45,946 bases of DNA from assembly GCA_019119815.1 (NCBI GenBank), contig DWWH01000045.1, positions 1 through 45,946 of the forward strand, read 5' to 3'. This DNA is from Candidatus Eisenbergiella intestinipullorum (GTDB lineage: Bacteria; Bacillota; Clostridia; Lachnospirales; Lachnospiraceae). Position numbers and translations under genes: made by a program. This document shows, piece after piece, positions 32,173-41,263 of the stretch (positions within the stretch are counted from its first letter, which is position 1; each line of letters starts with the position of its first letter). The notes beneath the pieces are model-generated. The model ran no database searches. It saw nothing but the letters and a program-made list of their open reading frames with translations, and had not been told where the DNA came from.

Positions 32173-32862
32173 ATGAAGGATCTGTCTCTCACACAGGAAT
32201 ATTTCATCTGCGCGGTCAATGATAAGGGAAAGCTCTCCGGCTTCAACGTGGACCGGCTCGTCTGCCTGCTCGCATCCGGCCTGCTGGAGCTGCAGCTTTC
32301 CGGCTGCATCCGCATTGAAGGAGGAACGAAACACCTTCTTACCGGATTCGGAATGAGCGTATCCATAACCGGCCCACTTCCCGAAGAGAAAGCGTTTCTC
32401 CGTCCGCTTTATGATTATCTCAATCAGGGAAAACCCATGAAAATGGAAAAAATTCTGGAGGATTATCACTATTCCTTCTCCGGGAAACGGCTGAATGCCC
32501 TGATCGCTTCCATCGGAGAATCGCTGGCGGAAGAAGGGTTTGCGCAGGCAGCGGAGGCGGGACTGCTTGAATGTGTCGGACGTTTTCTCCCCACCAGGGA
32601 TGCCATCAACCGGGTTATCGACCTGGTCCGCTCCGAGCTTCTGGAGGAAGGAGAGGTCACGGACGACATCGCCGCCCTTGTGATCCTTCTGGAAAAAAGC
32701 GGCGTGATCCGGGAATATTTTTCCAGATATGAACAAAAGGAAATGAAGGAAAGGCTGAACGTCATTGTAACAGGACCGGAAGGAGCCCTGGTAAAGGAAA
32801 TGCTGGACTATGTCAACGGAATGCTGGACATGACCTCAGTCATCATGACCGTCTATACCTGA
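32173..32862 (+). CDS. GPP34 (GOLPH3/Vps74-like) family protein
   Basis: 229 residues. It begins MKDLSLTQEYFICAVNDKGK and continues LVCLLASGLLELQLSGCI, the opening of the GPP34 all-helical fold, with helices to the C-terminus (MVNGMLDMTS-like end). In eukaryotes the family binds phosphatidylinositol 4-phosphate at Golgi membranes; bacterial members are membrane-associated and poorly understood. AGGAGG five bases before the ATG fixes the start; the ATG at 32131 inside the direct repeat is rejected. First gene of an operon divergent from the CIS operon. A link to the CIS is suggested only by position. Confidence 0.8.
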   Translation: MKDLSLTQEYFICAVNDKGKLSGFNVDRLVCLLASGLLELQLSGCIRIEGGTKHLLTGFGMSVSITGPLPEEKAFLRPLYDYLNQGKPMKMEKILEDYHYSFSGKRLNALIASIGESLAEEGFAQAAEAGLLECVGRFLPTRDAINRVIDLVRSELLEEGEVTDDIAALVILLEKSGVIREYFSRYEQKEMKERLNVIVTGPEGALVKEMLDYVNGMLDMTSVIMTVYT

Positions 32863-32890
32863 TATCCGGGCCGGAAGATTGGAGGCGTCT

Positions 32891-33145
32891 ATGTCAAGAC
32901 AGAGAAGCATGGAAACCATCCTGCAGTCGGAATATGTAACCATCGGAGAACTGGTACGCCTGACCGATGTCCGCTACAGCACCCTGAAATTTTATACGGA
33001 GGAAGGGCTCCTGCCCTTTGAACAGGCGGAGGAAAACCTGACCAGACGCTACCGGAGAGAACCCTCTCTGGAACGGATCTCCCTTCTCCGGCGTCTGCGC
33101 AGGGAAGGTAAATCCATTCCCGAAATCAAAAAAATGCTCCTGTAA
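32891..33145 (+). CDS. Miniature MerR-family DNA-binding protein
   Basis: 84 residues, essentially just the winged-helix DNA-binding part: VTIGELVRLTDVRYSTLKFY (helix-turn-helix), YTEEGLLPFEQ, and a second HTH helix pair ending RREGKSIPEIKKMLL. The usual dimerisation coiled coil and effector domain are missing, so it either dimerises differently or works with a partner. GGAGG five bases upstream marks the ATG. It lies 28 bases after the GPP34 gene and is the nearest regulator gene to the CIS operon. Confidence 0.82.
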   Translation: MSRQRSMETILQSEYVTIGELVRLTDVRYSTLKFYTEEGLLPFEQAEENLTRRYRREPSLERISLLRRLRREGKSIPEIKKMLL

Positions 33146-33223
33146 AAAGCTGTCCGTCCGGCGCGGGATGTATAAACCTCTCCATTTTGGAGCATACTGT
33201 TTCCAAAAAAGGAGACTGACGCA

Positions 33224-33457
33224 ATGAAGGACAAGGATTACAATATTCCTGAAGACCAGGACTATACCAGCGCCGCATCCGCCTATGACTGTACGGGACT
33301 GATACCGGCCGGCACGGGAAAGGAGGAGGAGCTTTCCGCCTATAAGGACCTTTATCCCTTTGGCCAGCCGGAGCTTTCCCCTCAGGAAGCCGCCTCCATG
33401 CGGGCAAAAAACGCAAGGGAGGCACAGGAAGGCGTTTCCCGCAGGCCGGACCGTTAA
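33224..33457 (+). CDS. Small hypothetical protein (77 aa)
   Basis: Not recognised. MKDKDYNIPEDQDYTSAASA onward: acidic N-terminal half with many Asp/Tyr, a Pro/Glu-rich middle and a basic end (SRRPDR). Probably disordered; no membrane segment or cysteine. AAGGAGACTGACGCA precedes the ATG, and it is followed by a terminator, so it appears to be the last gene of the GPP34 operon. Confidence 0.6.
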   Translation: MKDKDYNIPEDQDYTSAASAYDCTGLIPAGTGKEEELSAYKDLYPFGQPELSPQEAASMRAKNAREAQEGVSRRPDR

Positions 33458-33672
33458 AGCGGTCCGGCGTCCGGCATTCTGCAAAACCGGTATTTCCGCA
33501 CAGTTGGACCATTCTATCTTAAAATATGATCCGGTGCAGGTTTTTGTCATCCATCAGTTAGTATTAACTAACTCATTTGCAGTCATAACATGCTTTTTTC
33601 TTTTGTCAAAGGGCCGGGGCCGTTACTGTTCAGGCCAGTGCCGGTCATCTGCTGACCGCCGCGTAAGAAAAA

Positions 33673-33723
33673 GGGTTCGGCCTGCATCCGGGCCGGCCCG
33701 CATCCCGGAACCCGTTTCTTTCT
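33673..33723 (+). terminator. Rho-independent terminator of the GPP34 operon
   Basis: GGGTTC (33673-33678) pairs with GAACCC (33708-33713), with an inner GC-rich palindrome CGGGCCGGCCCG, followed by the T-rich tract TTTCTTTCT. Confidence 0.6.
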
Positions 33724-33725
33724 GA

Positions 33726-33754
33726 TTGACCTTGCAGGGCAAACGCTGTAAAAT
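33726..33754 (+). promoter_or_regulatory. Sigma-A-type promoter of cfa
   Basis: TTGACC (33726-33731), 17-base spacer, TAAAAT (33749-33754), preceded by TG one base upstream of the -10. About 60-nt leader. Confidence 0.7.
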
Positions 33755-33823
33755 AATGGCGTTGGCCGGATTGTCATTTTTTACGGACATTCCAAATTTT
33801 TTTCGGGAAAGGAGCATCACAAA

Positions 33824-34990
33824 ATGGGACTTGAAGAAAATGCCGTCATTCATTTTCTGAGGAAGCTGGATGCGGCGCCTTTCCTGGTCAATTACCAGGG
33901 AACACAGTACAAAATCGGAGAAGGAGAGCCCACCTTCACCGTCAACATCAACAAGGAGCTGGATGTGAAGGATCTGATGACCAGCACCTCCCTGGCTCTG
34001 GGCGAAGCCTACATGAGAGGCGATCTGACCATCGATGGCGATCTGTACGAAGCGCTGTCTCATTTCATGGGACAGATGGATCGTTTTTCCACGGACACCT
34101 CCAAGCTGAAAAAGCTGATCTTTACCTCCGCTTCCAAAAAGAATCAGGAAAAGGAGGTCACCTCACACTACGACATCGGAAACGACTTCTACCGCCTGTG
34201 GCTGGACGACACGCTGAACTATTCCTGCGCCTATTTTGAAAATGAAAGTGATACGCTCTACGACGCGCAGGTCCACAAGACGGACCGCATCCTGAAAAAG
34301 CTGTACCTACAGCCCGGCATGGAGCTTCTGGACATCGGCTGCGGCTGGGGCTTTCTGCTGATCGAAGCCGCGAAGAAATACGGCGTAAAGGGCACGGGCA
34401 TCACGCTGAGCCATGAGCAGGAGGCCGCGTTCAACGAGCGCATTCAGAAGGAAGGGCTTTCCGATCTGCTGTGCGTGAAGCGCATGGATTACCGCGATCT
34501 GCCCCAGCTGGGTCAGAAATTCGACCGCATCGTGAGCGTGGGCATGGTGGAGCATGTGGGACGGGAAAATTATGACAGATTCCTGACCTGCGCGGACGAG
34601 GTCTTAAAGCCGGGCGGACTGTTCCTGCTTCATTTCATCAGCGCGCTCAAGGAGCATCCGGGCGATCCCTGGATCAAGAAATACATCTTCCCCGGCGGCA
34701 TGGTTCCCTCCCTGCGGGAAATGATCAGCGCCGCGGCGGATCACCGTTTCTATACCCTGGACGTGGAGAGCCTGCGCCGTCACTACAACCGCACCCTGCG
34801 CTGCTGGAATGCCAATTTCCAGGCGCATAAGGATGAGGTCCGCAAAATGTTCGACGAGCCCTTCGTGCGCATGTGGGAGCTGTATCTGTGCGCCTGCGCC
34901 GCCACCTTCTACAACGGCATCATCGACCTGCACCAGATCCTCTGGAGCAAGGGCGTGAACAATGATCTGCCGATGACCCGGTGGTATTGA
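33824..34990 (+). CDS. cfa: Cyclopropane-fatty-acyl-phospholipid synthase family methyltransferase
   Basis: Adds a methylene bridge from S-adenosylmethionine to unsaturated acyl chains of membrane phospholipids. 388 residues: an N-terminal lipid-binding domain (1-100), then YDIGNDFYRLWLDDTLNYSC, the SAM-binding LLDIGCGWGFLL, GITLSHEQ, MVEHVGRENYDRF and the C-terminal FYNGIIDLHQILW. Length is normal for the family. It has its own promoter and a Shine-Dalgarno AAAGGAG. Monocistronic. Confidence 0.95.
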   Translation: MGLEENAVIHFLRKLDAAPFLVNYQGTQYKIGEGEPTFTVNINKELDVKDLMTSTSLALGEAYMRGDLTIDGDLYEALSHFMGQMDRFSTDTSKLKKLIFTSASKKNQEKEVTSHYDIGNDFYRLWLDDTLNYSCAYFENESDTLYDAQVHKTDRILKKLYLQPGMELLDIGCGWGFLLIEAAKKYGVKGTGITLSHEQEAAFNERIQKEGLSDLLCVKRMDYRDLPQLGQKFDRIVSVGMVEHVGRENYDRFLTCADEVLKPGGLFLLHFISALKEHPGDPWIKKYIFPGGMVPSLREMISAAADHRFYTLDVESLRRHYNRTLRCWNANFQAHKDEVRKMFDEPFVRMWELYLCACAATFYNGIIDLHQILWSKGVNNDLPMTRWY

Positions 34991-35046
34991 TAGCCGGAAG
35001 CATTTACGCGCCATAAAAAAGGAACGTAGCTGCCTAAAATCAGGCT

Positions 35047-35430
35047 CTATTTCCGGGATATGGTAATGACCGGCCCCGAATCCCCGTTTTCCAGCCTGCC
35101 TTCCAGCTCCGCCTCCTCCAGCCATCGCAGCGCCGGACTGTCCGTCCGGACGGCGGGGCTGGTTTCCTGGCTGCCGAAGCGGGCGCTGTTTTCTATGAAG
35201 AGGCGGCAGGGGTGGTTTTCGCTGTCCCATCCTTCCAGCATATACCTGGCCGACAGCGTTCCCCCGCCGCCTTTTTCACTTCTCTGCGTATCCACCGCGC
35301 CAGGCAGGATCCTTCCGTGAAAACATTCTCCCTCGCACCGGCCGTCAAACAGGATCATCCGGACAGTGCCTCCGCCGCTGTTCAGCTCGTACATTTCCGT
35401 AATGTTGATATACAGCTTCATCAGCTCCAT
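35047..35430 (-). CDS. DUF3237 domain protein
   Basis: 127 residues of the DUF3237 beta-barrel family, unknown function. MKLYINITEMYELNSGGGTV, FDGRCEGECFHGRILPGAVD and ARYMLEGWD match the pattern. Two coupled starts are possible: 35430 (GGAAGG seven bases upstream, chosen) and 35421 (overlapping the hydrolase stop as TGATG). It is the second gene of a two-gene unit with the alpha/beta hydrolase. Confidence 0.82.
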   Translation of the reverse strand: MELMKLYINITEMYELNSGGGTVRMILFDGRCEGECFHGRILPGAVDTQRSEKGGGGTLSARYMLEGWDSENHPCRLFIENSARFGSQETSPAVRTDSPALRWLEEAELEGRLENGDSGPVITISRK

Positions 35431-36197
35431 GCCGCGCCCTTCCTTTCCGCTTCCATACATTCGTGGACAAAGGCCATCGTCATCCCTTCCATCCGCCGGT
35501 CCCCGTCCGGAGTAAAGCCGTGTCCTTCCTTCTGAAAAATTTCCAGCCTGGCGTTCGGATAGGCGGACGCCGCCCACTCTCCATAGGAGACCGGAACGAC
35601 CGCGTCGTCGGCTCCGTGCAGGATCAGAACCCTTTTTCGGAACCGGCCGATCTGTTTTCTGATGTCAAAATCGCGGATGGATTCAAAAAAGCGCCGGCCG
35701 AGCAGCATGCCCCACAGCTCCTGGGTATCCGGGATCTCTTCCCGGTTCGGGAAGCGGCGGTTCCAGTCGTCCGCGATGCACAGGGCAGGGTAAAGCAGGA
35801 TCAGGCCGTCGATGTCCTTTTCCCGCTCCTCCGCCGTCAGGGCGGAGATCATGCCTCCCTGGCTCGCGCCGAACAGATAGATGTGCCGCCTGTCCGTGCA
35901 GTCCCAGGACATCACCTCGTCCAGGACCGCGCACAGATCCTCCTTTTCCGTAAACAGCGTCATCTCCGTGGTGGGAAAGCCGCTGACATCGCGCGTGCTC
36001 CCGCCGCAGAAGGTAAAGCAGACGGCCCCGATGCCGTTCTGAGAAAAATATTCCGCCGCCGTCTCAAAGTCCGTTTTGCAGCCGTTATAACCGTGGCTGA
36101 ACAGAACGACGGGGAACTGCCGGATGCCTTCCGGCCTGTAAAAAACGCCGTCCACCGTCCTGTTGTGATGGGAAATCCTGATTTCTTCTCTGTACAT
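35421..36197 (-). CDS. Alpha/beta hydrolase (esterase/acylaminoacyl-peptidase-like)
   Basis: 258-residue cytoplasmic serine hydrolase. FPVVLFSHGYNG is the oxyanion-hole region, LFGASQGGMIS the nucleophile elbow with Ser at GASQGG, LILHGADDAVVPVSYGE carries the acid and KEGHGFTPDG the catalytic His. The chosen start MYREEIRISHHNRT has GGAGG five bases upstream; an in-frame extension reaches into the promoter. Substrate unknown. Overlaps the DUF3237 gene that follows. Confidence 0.9.
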   Translation of the reverse strand: MYREEIRISHHNRTVDGVFYRPEGIRQFPVVLFSHGYNGCKTDFETAAEYFSQNGIGAVCFTFCGGSTRDVSGFPTTEMTLFTEKEDLCAVLDEVMSWDCTDRRHIYLFGASQGGMISALTAEEREKDIDGLILLYPALCIADDWNRRFPNREEIPDTQELWGMLLGRRFFESIRDFDIRKQIGRFRKRVLILHGADDAVVPVSYGEWAASAYPNARLEIFQKEGHGFTPDGDRRMEGMTMAFVHECMEAERKGAAWS

Positions 36198-36293
36198 GGA
36201 AACCTCCATTCCGAAAACTCCGGGAAAGCCGGTTCCGGTTCCGGGATCGTCCGGACGGCTCTCTCCGTCTTCCCTGTATAATACCTTTCTCCT

Positions 36294-36322
36294 ATCATAA
36301 AAGAACAGGAGACAAAACGCAA
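36294..36322 (-). promoter_or_regulatory. Sigma-A-type promoter of the hydrolase/DUF3237 unit
   Basis: Minus strand TTGCGT (36317-36322), 17-base spacer, TATGAT (36294-36299). Confidence 0.55.
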
Positions 36323-36364
36323 GCGCGGCGCGTCCAGGGCACGCCCGGATTGCTACAGCCGGTC

Positions 36365-38176
36365 TCATCCCAAAACCGCGCTGTCCTTCTCATAATACTG
36401 CGCCTGTGCCCGCCACATGGAAGCATAGAGACCTTCCTCCTTCACCAGCTCCTCATGGCTCCCGCGCTGGACCAGCTCTCCCTGATGAAAGACCAGGATC
36501 TCGTCGCAGAAACGGCAGGAGGAGAGACGGTGGGAAATGAAGATGGCAGTCCGTCCGCCCACCAGGTTCCGAAAGCCGCTGTAGACCTCGTGCTCGGAAA
36601 CCGGATCCAGGGCTGCGGTCGGCTCATCGAGGATGACGATGGGGGCATCCTTGTACAGGGCGCGGGCCAGAGCGATTTTCTGGGCCTCGCCGCCGGAGAT
36701 TTCCACGCCGTCCTGATCCATGCTCCGGTAGAGGAAGGTGGAAAGGCCGTCCTTCATCCGCTGCAGGCGTTTTCCAAAGTCCGCCTTTTCCAGGCAGTCC
36801 CGTACCCGGGCGGCATCATAGTCCCTTCCGCCCGCCACGTTTTCTCCCAGGGGCAGCGCCAGAAGCTGAAAGTCCTGAAATACCACGGAAAATCGGCGCA
36901 GATATTCCTCATAATCATATTCCCTCACATCGCGGCCATTGAGCAGCACCCGGCCGCTGTCCGGATCATACAGACGGCAGAGCAGCTTCACCATGGTGGT
37001 CTTTCCGCTGCCGTTCATCCCCACCACGGCGATCTTTTTTCCCGGCTCCAGACGGAAGGAAACATGGGAAAGCGCCGGAGCCGCTGCGCCCGGATAGGTA
37101 TAGGACACGTCTTCCAATTCCAGCGCTCCGTCTCCGTCCTCCGGGCGCATGGCCGCACCGCCGTCCTCCATCCGGTCCGGCAGGGAGAGATAGGCAAAGG
37201 TGCTTTCCATGCGCCTGGCGTTCATGCGGATCTCACTGGCGCTCTTGGAAAGGGTTTTCAGGCTTTCCGAAAACCGGTAAATGGCAGCTGCAAAGAGGAC
37301 GATGGATCCCGCTGAAAGAGCGCCGGAAAGGGCTCTCAGCACGATGAACAGATAGGCTCCTCCCATCAGCAGGCCGGAAAGGCTTCCGTCCAGAAGTCCG
37401 GCCTTCCTCTCCAGGAGGCTCTCTCCGTCCACCATCCGGTCCCGCTCCTCCTCCCGGAGCGCGTTTTTGATCATCGGCTGTGCACGGTAGATCCGGATGT
37501 CCTTCCCCTCCCGGTAGGTAATGCCGCCGCGCATCAGGTAATTGCTCCTACTGCTTTCCGTATCGTATTTTTGCCGCAGCTCTTCTTCCCCTTGATAGGT
37601 CCTGCGCTCAGAACGGATGGAGCAGAAGGTCGCCGCCAGCACCAGAAACAGGAAAAGCAGGGTGCTCCAGTGCCGCCACATCCCTCCCTGAAGAAATACG
37701 GGGATCAGCAGCAGCGCCGCGCAGACCGCCCCCACCACGCCGTTCACGCAGCGCTGAAACTGAGGGACCATGAAATAAGCCCCGCAGCCCCAGTCATAGT
37801 CGTTGTCGATCCGGGCGCGCAGCGCCGCCGTTTCCGGGCTGTCCGCCTGCGCATAGCTCATCCCCATGCTTTTTTCATAAAATTCCCATTCCACCAGATC
37901 GTTGCAGTATTCCGAATGGGGCAGGCCGCAGCGCTCCATCTTCCCCCGGACGGCGTTCATGGCAAACAGAACGGCCACTCCTGCCGCCGCCATGCCCGCC
38001 AGCCTTCCGAATGCCATACCCGCTTCCAGCCCGTCCACGAACAGAGAGGACAGCAGAGACGATACCAGCGGGATCAGCGCTTCCATCACGCCCAGCAGGA
38101 AGGCCATCTGCAGCGACCGGGGCTCACATTTCCAGATTTCCCGCAGACAGAGCATCAGCATATTTTTCTTTTTCAT
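36365..38176 (-). CDS. ABC exporter half-transporter (permease-ATPase), second subunit
   Basis: 603 residues: a six-helix transmembrane domain (about 20-320) and an ATP-binding domain (about 355-595) with Walker A GMNGSGKTT, Q loop VVFQDFQLL, signature SGGEAQ, Walker B IVILDEPTAALD and His switch FISHRLSS. The membrane helices are poorly hydrophobic in places but the topology is intact. The chosen ATG at 38176 has GGGAG seven bases upstream. It lies 33 bases after its partner, suggesting a heterodimeric exporter. Substrate (peptide, lipid or drug) cannot be told. Confidence 0.9.
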   Translation of the reverse strand: MKKKNMLMLCLREIWKCEPRSLQMAFLLGVMEALIPLVSSLLSSLFVDGLEAGMAFGRLAGMAAAGVAVLFAMNAVRGKMERCGLPHSEYCNDLVEWEFYEKSMGMSYAQADSPETAALRARIDNDYDWGCGAYFMVPQFQRCVNGVVGAVCAALLLIPVFLQGGMWRHWSTLLFLFLVLAATFCSIRSERRTYQGEEELRQKYDTESSRSNYLMRGGITYREGKDIRIYRAQPMIKNALREEERDRMVDGESLLERKAGLLDGSLSGLLMGGAYLFIVLRALSGALSAGSIVLFAAAIYRFSESLKTLSKSASEIRMNARRMESTFAYLSLPDRMEDGGAAMRPEDGDGALELEDVSYTYPGAAAPALSHVSFRLEPGKKIAVVGMNGSGKTTMVKLLCRLYDPDSGRVLLNGRDVREYDYEEYLRRFSVVFQDFQLLALPLGENVAGGRDYDAARVRDCLEKADFGKRLQRMKDGLSTFLYRSMDQDGVEISGGEAQKIALARALYKDAPIVILDEPTAALDPVSEHEVYSGFRNLVGGRTAIFISHRLSSCRFCDEILVFHQGELVQRGSHEELVKEEGLYASMWRAQAQYYEKDSAVLG

Positions 38177-38209
38177 AACCATTCTCCCTTTCTGAAGCGT
38201 TCTTCCGCA

Positions 38210-40021
38210 TCATGCCAAAGCGGCATCCGTCCCTTCCGCCTTCTTATAATACTGGCTCTGCAGGTCGTACATTTCCCGATACTCCCTACAGGTCTTCATC
38301 AGCTCCTCGTGGGGCCCGCTGGCCTTTACCCGTCCGTTTTCCAGAAATACCACGCGGCTGCAGAACAGGGTGCTCGCCAGCCGGTGAGAGATGTAAACCG
38401 CAGTTTTGTTTCCGGAAAGGGAGTGGAACATTTCATAGGTTTCGCTCTCCGCGATCGGGTCCAGCGCCGCCGTGGGCTCATCGAAGAAAAGAAGCTGCGC
38501 GCCCTTGTACAGCGCCCGCGCCATAAGGAGCTTCTGCTTCTGTCCGCCGGAGAAGGAGCTTCCGCCCTCCTGAAGGTTTCCCATCCCGTTGTCCATGCTG
38601 AGGGGCAGACGGCTGACGGCTTCCCACAGCCCAACCTGTTTCAGGCTTTCCTCCACCCGTTTCCGGTCCACATTTTCATCCGACATGGCCACGTTCTCGG
38701 CTACGGTAAAGGGCAGGATCGTCGCCTCCTGAAAAACCGGAGCGATCAGCGCATACAGATCCTCCTTTTTGAAATTCCGGATGTCCTGACCGTTTAACAG
38801 GATCCTGCCGGATTCCGGCTTATAAAAACCGCACAGCAGCTTGATGATGGTGGTTTTTCCAGCGCCGTTTAAGCCCACCAGAGCGATCTTTTCTCCGGGT
38901 TCGATGGACAGGGAAAAATGATCCAGCACCCGGTTCCTGCCCCCATAGGAAAAGCACACGTCCTCGAAACGGATGCCCACCGGCTCCTCCTTCCCCGGAG
39001 GCACGGCAGCGGGATCCGGTTCCGGCTCGTCCGCCGCCTCCAGGAAGGAACGCATCCGCTCCAGGGGCGGCACCGCCTGCATGAGCTGTCCCACGCTGGC
39101 GGATACCTGGGTCACCAGGGTGGAAAAGGAGGCCACCGCGCTGCAGGCCAGCACGAAATCTCCAACGGAGAGCGCGCCGGATGACGCCCGGAAGAGAAAC
39201 CACAGATAAGCGATCCCATCCCGCACAAACAGCGTCAGGCTTTCCACAAAGGCTGCATGGAAAAACCGCTGCTGCACCGCCTGCCGGAGATGGAAATGGG
39301 CGTCGTTGTAATGCGCAAAGCACTGCCGGATCCATCCGGAAAGCTCATAGAGACGGATGTCCTTTCCATATTTCATATCGGAAGCGACCTGTTCCATGTA
39401 GCCCCTGCGGTTCTGCAGGCTGCTGCGCTCCTGGATCCGGCTGACCTCATATTTCTGCGCCCGGCGCAGCGCCAGAAAGTTGACCGCTGACAGAACAAGG
39501 ATCAGCGCAAGCATCCAGGGGCTTAACGAAGCGATGATGCTGCCGTAAAGAAGAAAGCTGACGGCAGCGCTTCCCAGCTTTACGATCCCTTCGCTCATCA
39601 GCGTGGTAGCAGACCACGGCCCCCAGTCCACGCTCATTTCCTTCGCCTGTTCATATTTATCCTGCCACTCGGCGCTCTCCACATGTTCATAGTCGCAGTC
39701 CAGCGTCTTGCAGAACAGACGGATCCGGAAATAGCTTCTCACCCGGTCTAAAAGCCGCGTCTTTCCTCTGGACGCCATGCTGCCAAGCCCCTGAGAAAGG
39801 ACCAGGATGCAGGTGATCGCCAGCAGGAGCGCCGCCGCCCTCCCGGCGGACGCTCCGTCCGTCACCAGATCCACGCCGAGCTTGGGAAGATACATGGCGA
39901 TATAGGGCGTGATCACGCTGCAGACCGTCTCTATGATGAGAAGGGCCATCAGCCTTCTGTCACTCTCCCAGATCCCCTTCAGCAGATATTTAATATGATT
40001 TCCCAAAGAATATTTCTTCAT
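38210..40021 (-). CDS. ABC exporter half-transporter (permease-ATPase), first subunit
   Basis: 603 residues with an N-terminal membrane domain (about 20-325) and an ATPase domain: Walker A GLNGAGKTT, Q loop PVFQEATIL, signature FSGGQKQ, Walker B LLFFDEPTAALD and YISHRLAS. Both subunits keep complete motifs, so both sites look catalytic. The start at ATG 40021 has GGAGG nine bases upstream; a TTG two codons earlier is less likely. First gene of a two-gene operon behind a strong promoter. Confidence 0.9.
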   Translation of the reverse strand: MKKYSLGNHIKYLLKGIWESDRRLMALLIIETVCSVITPYIAMYLPKLGVDLVTDGASAGRAAALLLAITCILVLSQGLGSMASRGKTRLLDRVRSYFRIRLFCKTLDCDYEHVESAEWQDKYEQAKEMSVDWGPWSATTLMSEGIVKLGSAAVSFLLYGSIIASLSPWMLALILVLSAVNFLALRRAQKYEVSRIQERSSLQNRRGYMEQVASDMKYGKDIRLYELSGWIRQCFAHYNDAHFHLRQAVQQRFFHAAFVESLTLFVRDGIAYLWFLFRASSGALSVGDFVLACSAVASFSTLVTQVSASVGQLMQAVPPLERMRSFLEAADEPEPDPAAVPPGKEEPVGIRFEDVCFSYGGRNRVLDHFSLSIEPGEKIALVGLNGAGKTTIIKLLCGFYKPESGRILLNGQDIRNFKKEDLYALIAPVFQEATILPFTVAENVAMSDENVDRKRVEESLKQVGLWEAVSRLPLSMDNGMGNLQEGGSSFSGGQKQKLLMARALYKGAQLLFFDEPTAALDPIAESETYEMFHSLSGNKTAVYISHRLASTLFCSRVVFLENGRVKASGPHEELMKTCREYREMYDLQSQYYKKAEGTDAALA

Positions 40022-40401
40022 TTTCAATTACCTCCATGCCGGAGCGATGCAGATTCTGACCGGGCATCAAACAACGGTTTCTCCTGCATTCTCTCTTTCC
40101 CGCCTTGTCCTTCCCGGTATCGTATTCAGTATACAGAAAAAAAATCCCTGCCGCAAGGAAAATAGGGCGTATGACAGGATCGGGGATGAAAAACGTTACC
40201 GTTCTGCCAAAGGCTGTAGCCGCGTATTCGTTCTGCTTTCCTTTTTACAGTTTCTTTCCCTTCCCTCCCTTTTCTTCGCTCAAAAAATGTGTCATAATAA
40301 ATACGTTATTTTATGCACAGGCCTCCGGTACCTTTTCCGCAGGCCCTTCATACCGGGGTTTTCCCGAATGACAAAAATCCATTGACAAAGGAGCGATCCC
40401 C
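40022..40401. other. Divergent intergenic region between the ABC exporter and the phospholipase-like gene
   Basis: No gene seen. Contains the exporter promoter at 40128-40156. The rightward promoter is not clear; AT-rich sequence at 40286-40316 (CATAATAAATACGTTATTTT) may contain it. Confidence 0.5.
40128..40156 (-). promoter_or_regulatory. Sigma-A-type promoter of the ABC exporter operon
   Basis: Minus strand TTGCGG (40151-40156), 17-base T-rich spacer, TATACT (40128-40133) with an adjoining TG. Confidence 0.65.
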
Positions 40402-41205
40402 ATGCCATCCGCATATGCGCATTACCGCTTCGGCCGGCAGGTCTGCCCGCTGCTTGAAAAAAAAGAGCAGCAGACCGTGCTCGAGCACCCGGAGCTGTTT
40501 CTGATCGGCCTGCACGGGCCGGACATTTTCTTCTATCACCATCCACTCTCCTCCTCTCCCCTTAACAGAATGGGACATCGGATGCACGGCGAGCCGGGAG
40601 AAGCCTTTTTTGCCCCTGCGGCGGACGTTCTTGCCGCTCTTGCGCCCGGCCGGCGGGAAGCGGGACTTTCCTATCTGTATGGCTTTCTCTGTCATTTTGC
40701 TCTGGACAGCAGCTGCCATCCTTACGTGGAAGCGCAGACCCGCCGCACAGGGATCGCCCACATGGAGCTGGAGGCCCAGTTCGACCGTCGGCTGATGCTT
40801 CACGACGGTCTGGACCCTCTGTCCCATTTCCCCGCCGGCCATATCATACCGTCGATGAAAAATGCAGAGGTGATCGCCGCGTTCTTTGAACGGGAAGGCG
40901 GGGACCCCGGGCAGATCCTTCTGACCCTGCACTCCATGCTCACCTGCAATCGGCTTCTGACCGCTCCCCACATGCCGAAACGGCTTTTGATCGAAGCAGC
41001 CTTTGCCGCCTGCGGAAAATCTGCTTCCATGCGGGGCGTCATGATCCCTCTGCACGCGGATCCCGCCTGCAGGGACAGCAGTCTGAAGCTGGGTCGTCTG
41101 TATCGCCGCTCGCTTCCTGCTGCCGTCGATCTGATCCGAAATTACCGCCTGTATACGGAGGGAAAACAGAAGCTGTGCGGCCGCTTCCTTCTCCCCTTCG
41201 GCTGA
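40402..41205 (+). CDS. Zinc-dependent phospholipase C-like protein
   Basis: 267 residues of the zinc-dependent phospholipase C/S1-P1 nuclease-like helical fold. AHYRFG, IGLHGPDIFFYHH, GFLCHFALDSSCHPYVE and AHMELEAQFDRRL give the spaced His/Asp/Glu zinc ligands. No signal peptide is visible, so it may act inside the cell, unlike secreted clostridial PLCs. AAAGGAG precedes the ATG. It lies 58 bases before an MFS gene in the same direction. Confidence 0.87.
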   Translation: MPSAYAHYRFGRQVCPLLEKKEQQTVLEHPELFLIGLHGPDIFFYHHPLSSSPLNRMGHRMHGEPGEAFFAPAADVLAALAPGRREAGLSYLYGFLCHFALDSSCHPYVEAQTRRTGIAHMELEAQFDRRLMLHDGLDPLSHFPAGHIIPSMKNAEVIAAFFEREGGDPGQILLTLHSMLTCNRLLTAPHMPKRLLIEAAFAACGKSASMRGVMIPLHADPACRDSSLKLGRLYRRSLPAAVDLIRNYRLYTEGKQKLCGRFLLPFG

Positions 41206-41263
41206 GCCGCCCAGGACCTCCGTCCCCAAATCTTTCCGAAACTGATCGAAAAGGAGTCTGATC

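Larger units (their letters stand above)
33458..33823. other. Intergenic region: dyad, terminator and cfa promoter
   Basis: No gene. It contains an 18-bp dyad AGTTAGT-ATTA-ACTAACT (33556-33573), a rho-independent terminator (33673-33723) and the cfa promoter (33726-33754). Confidence 0.65.
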
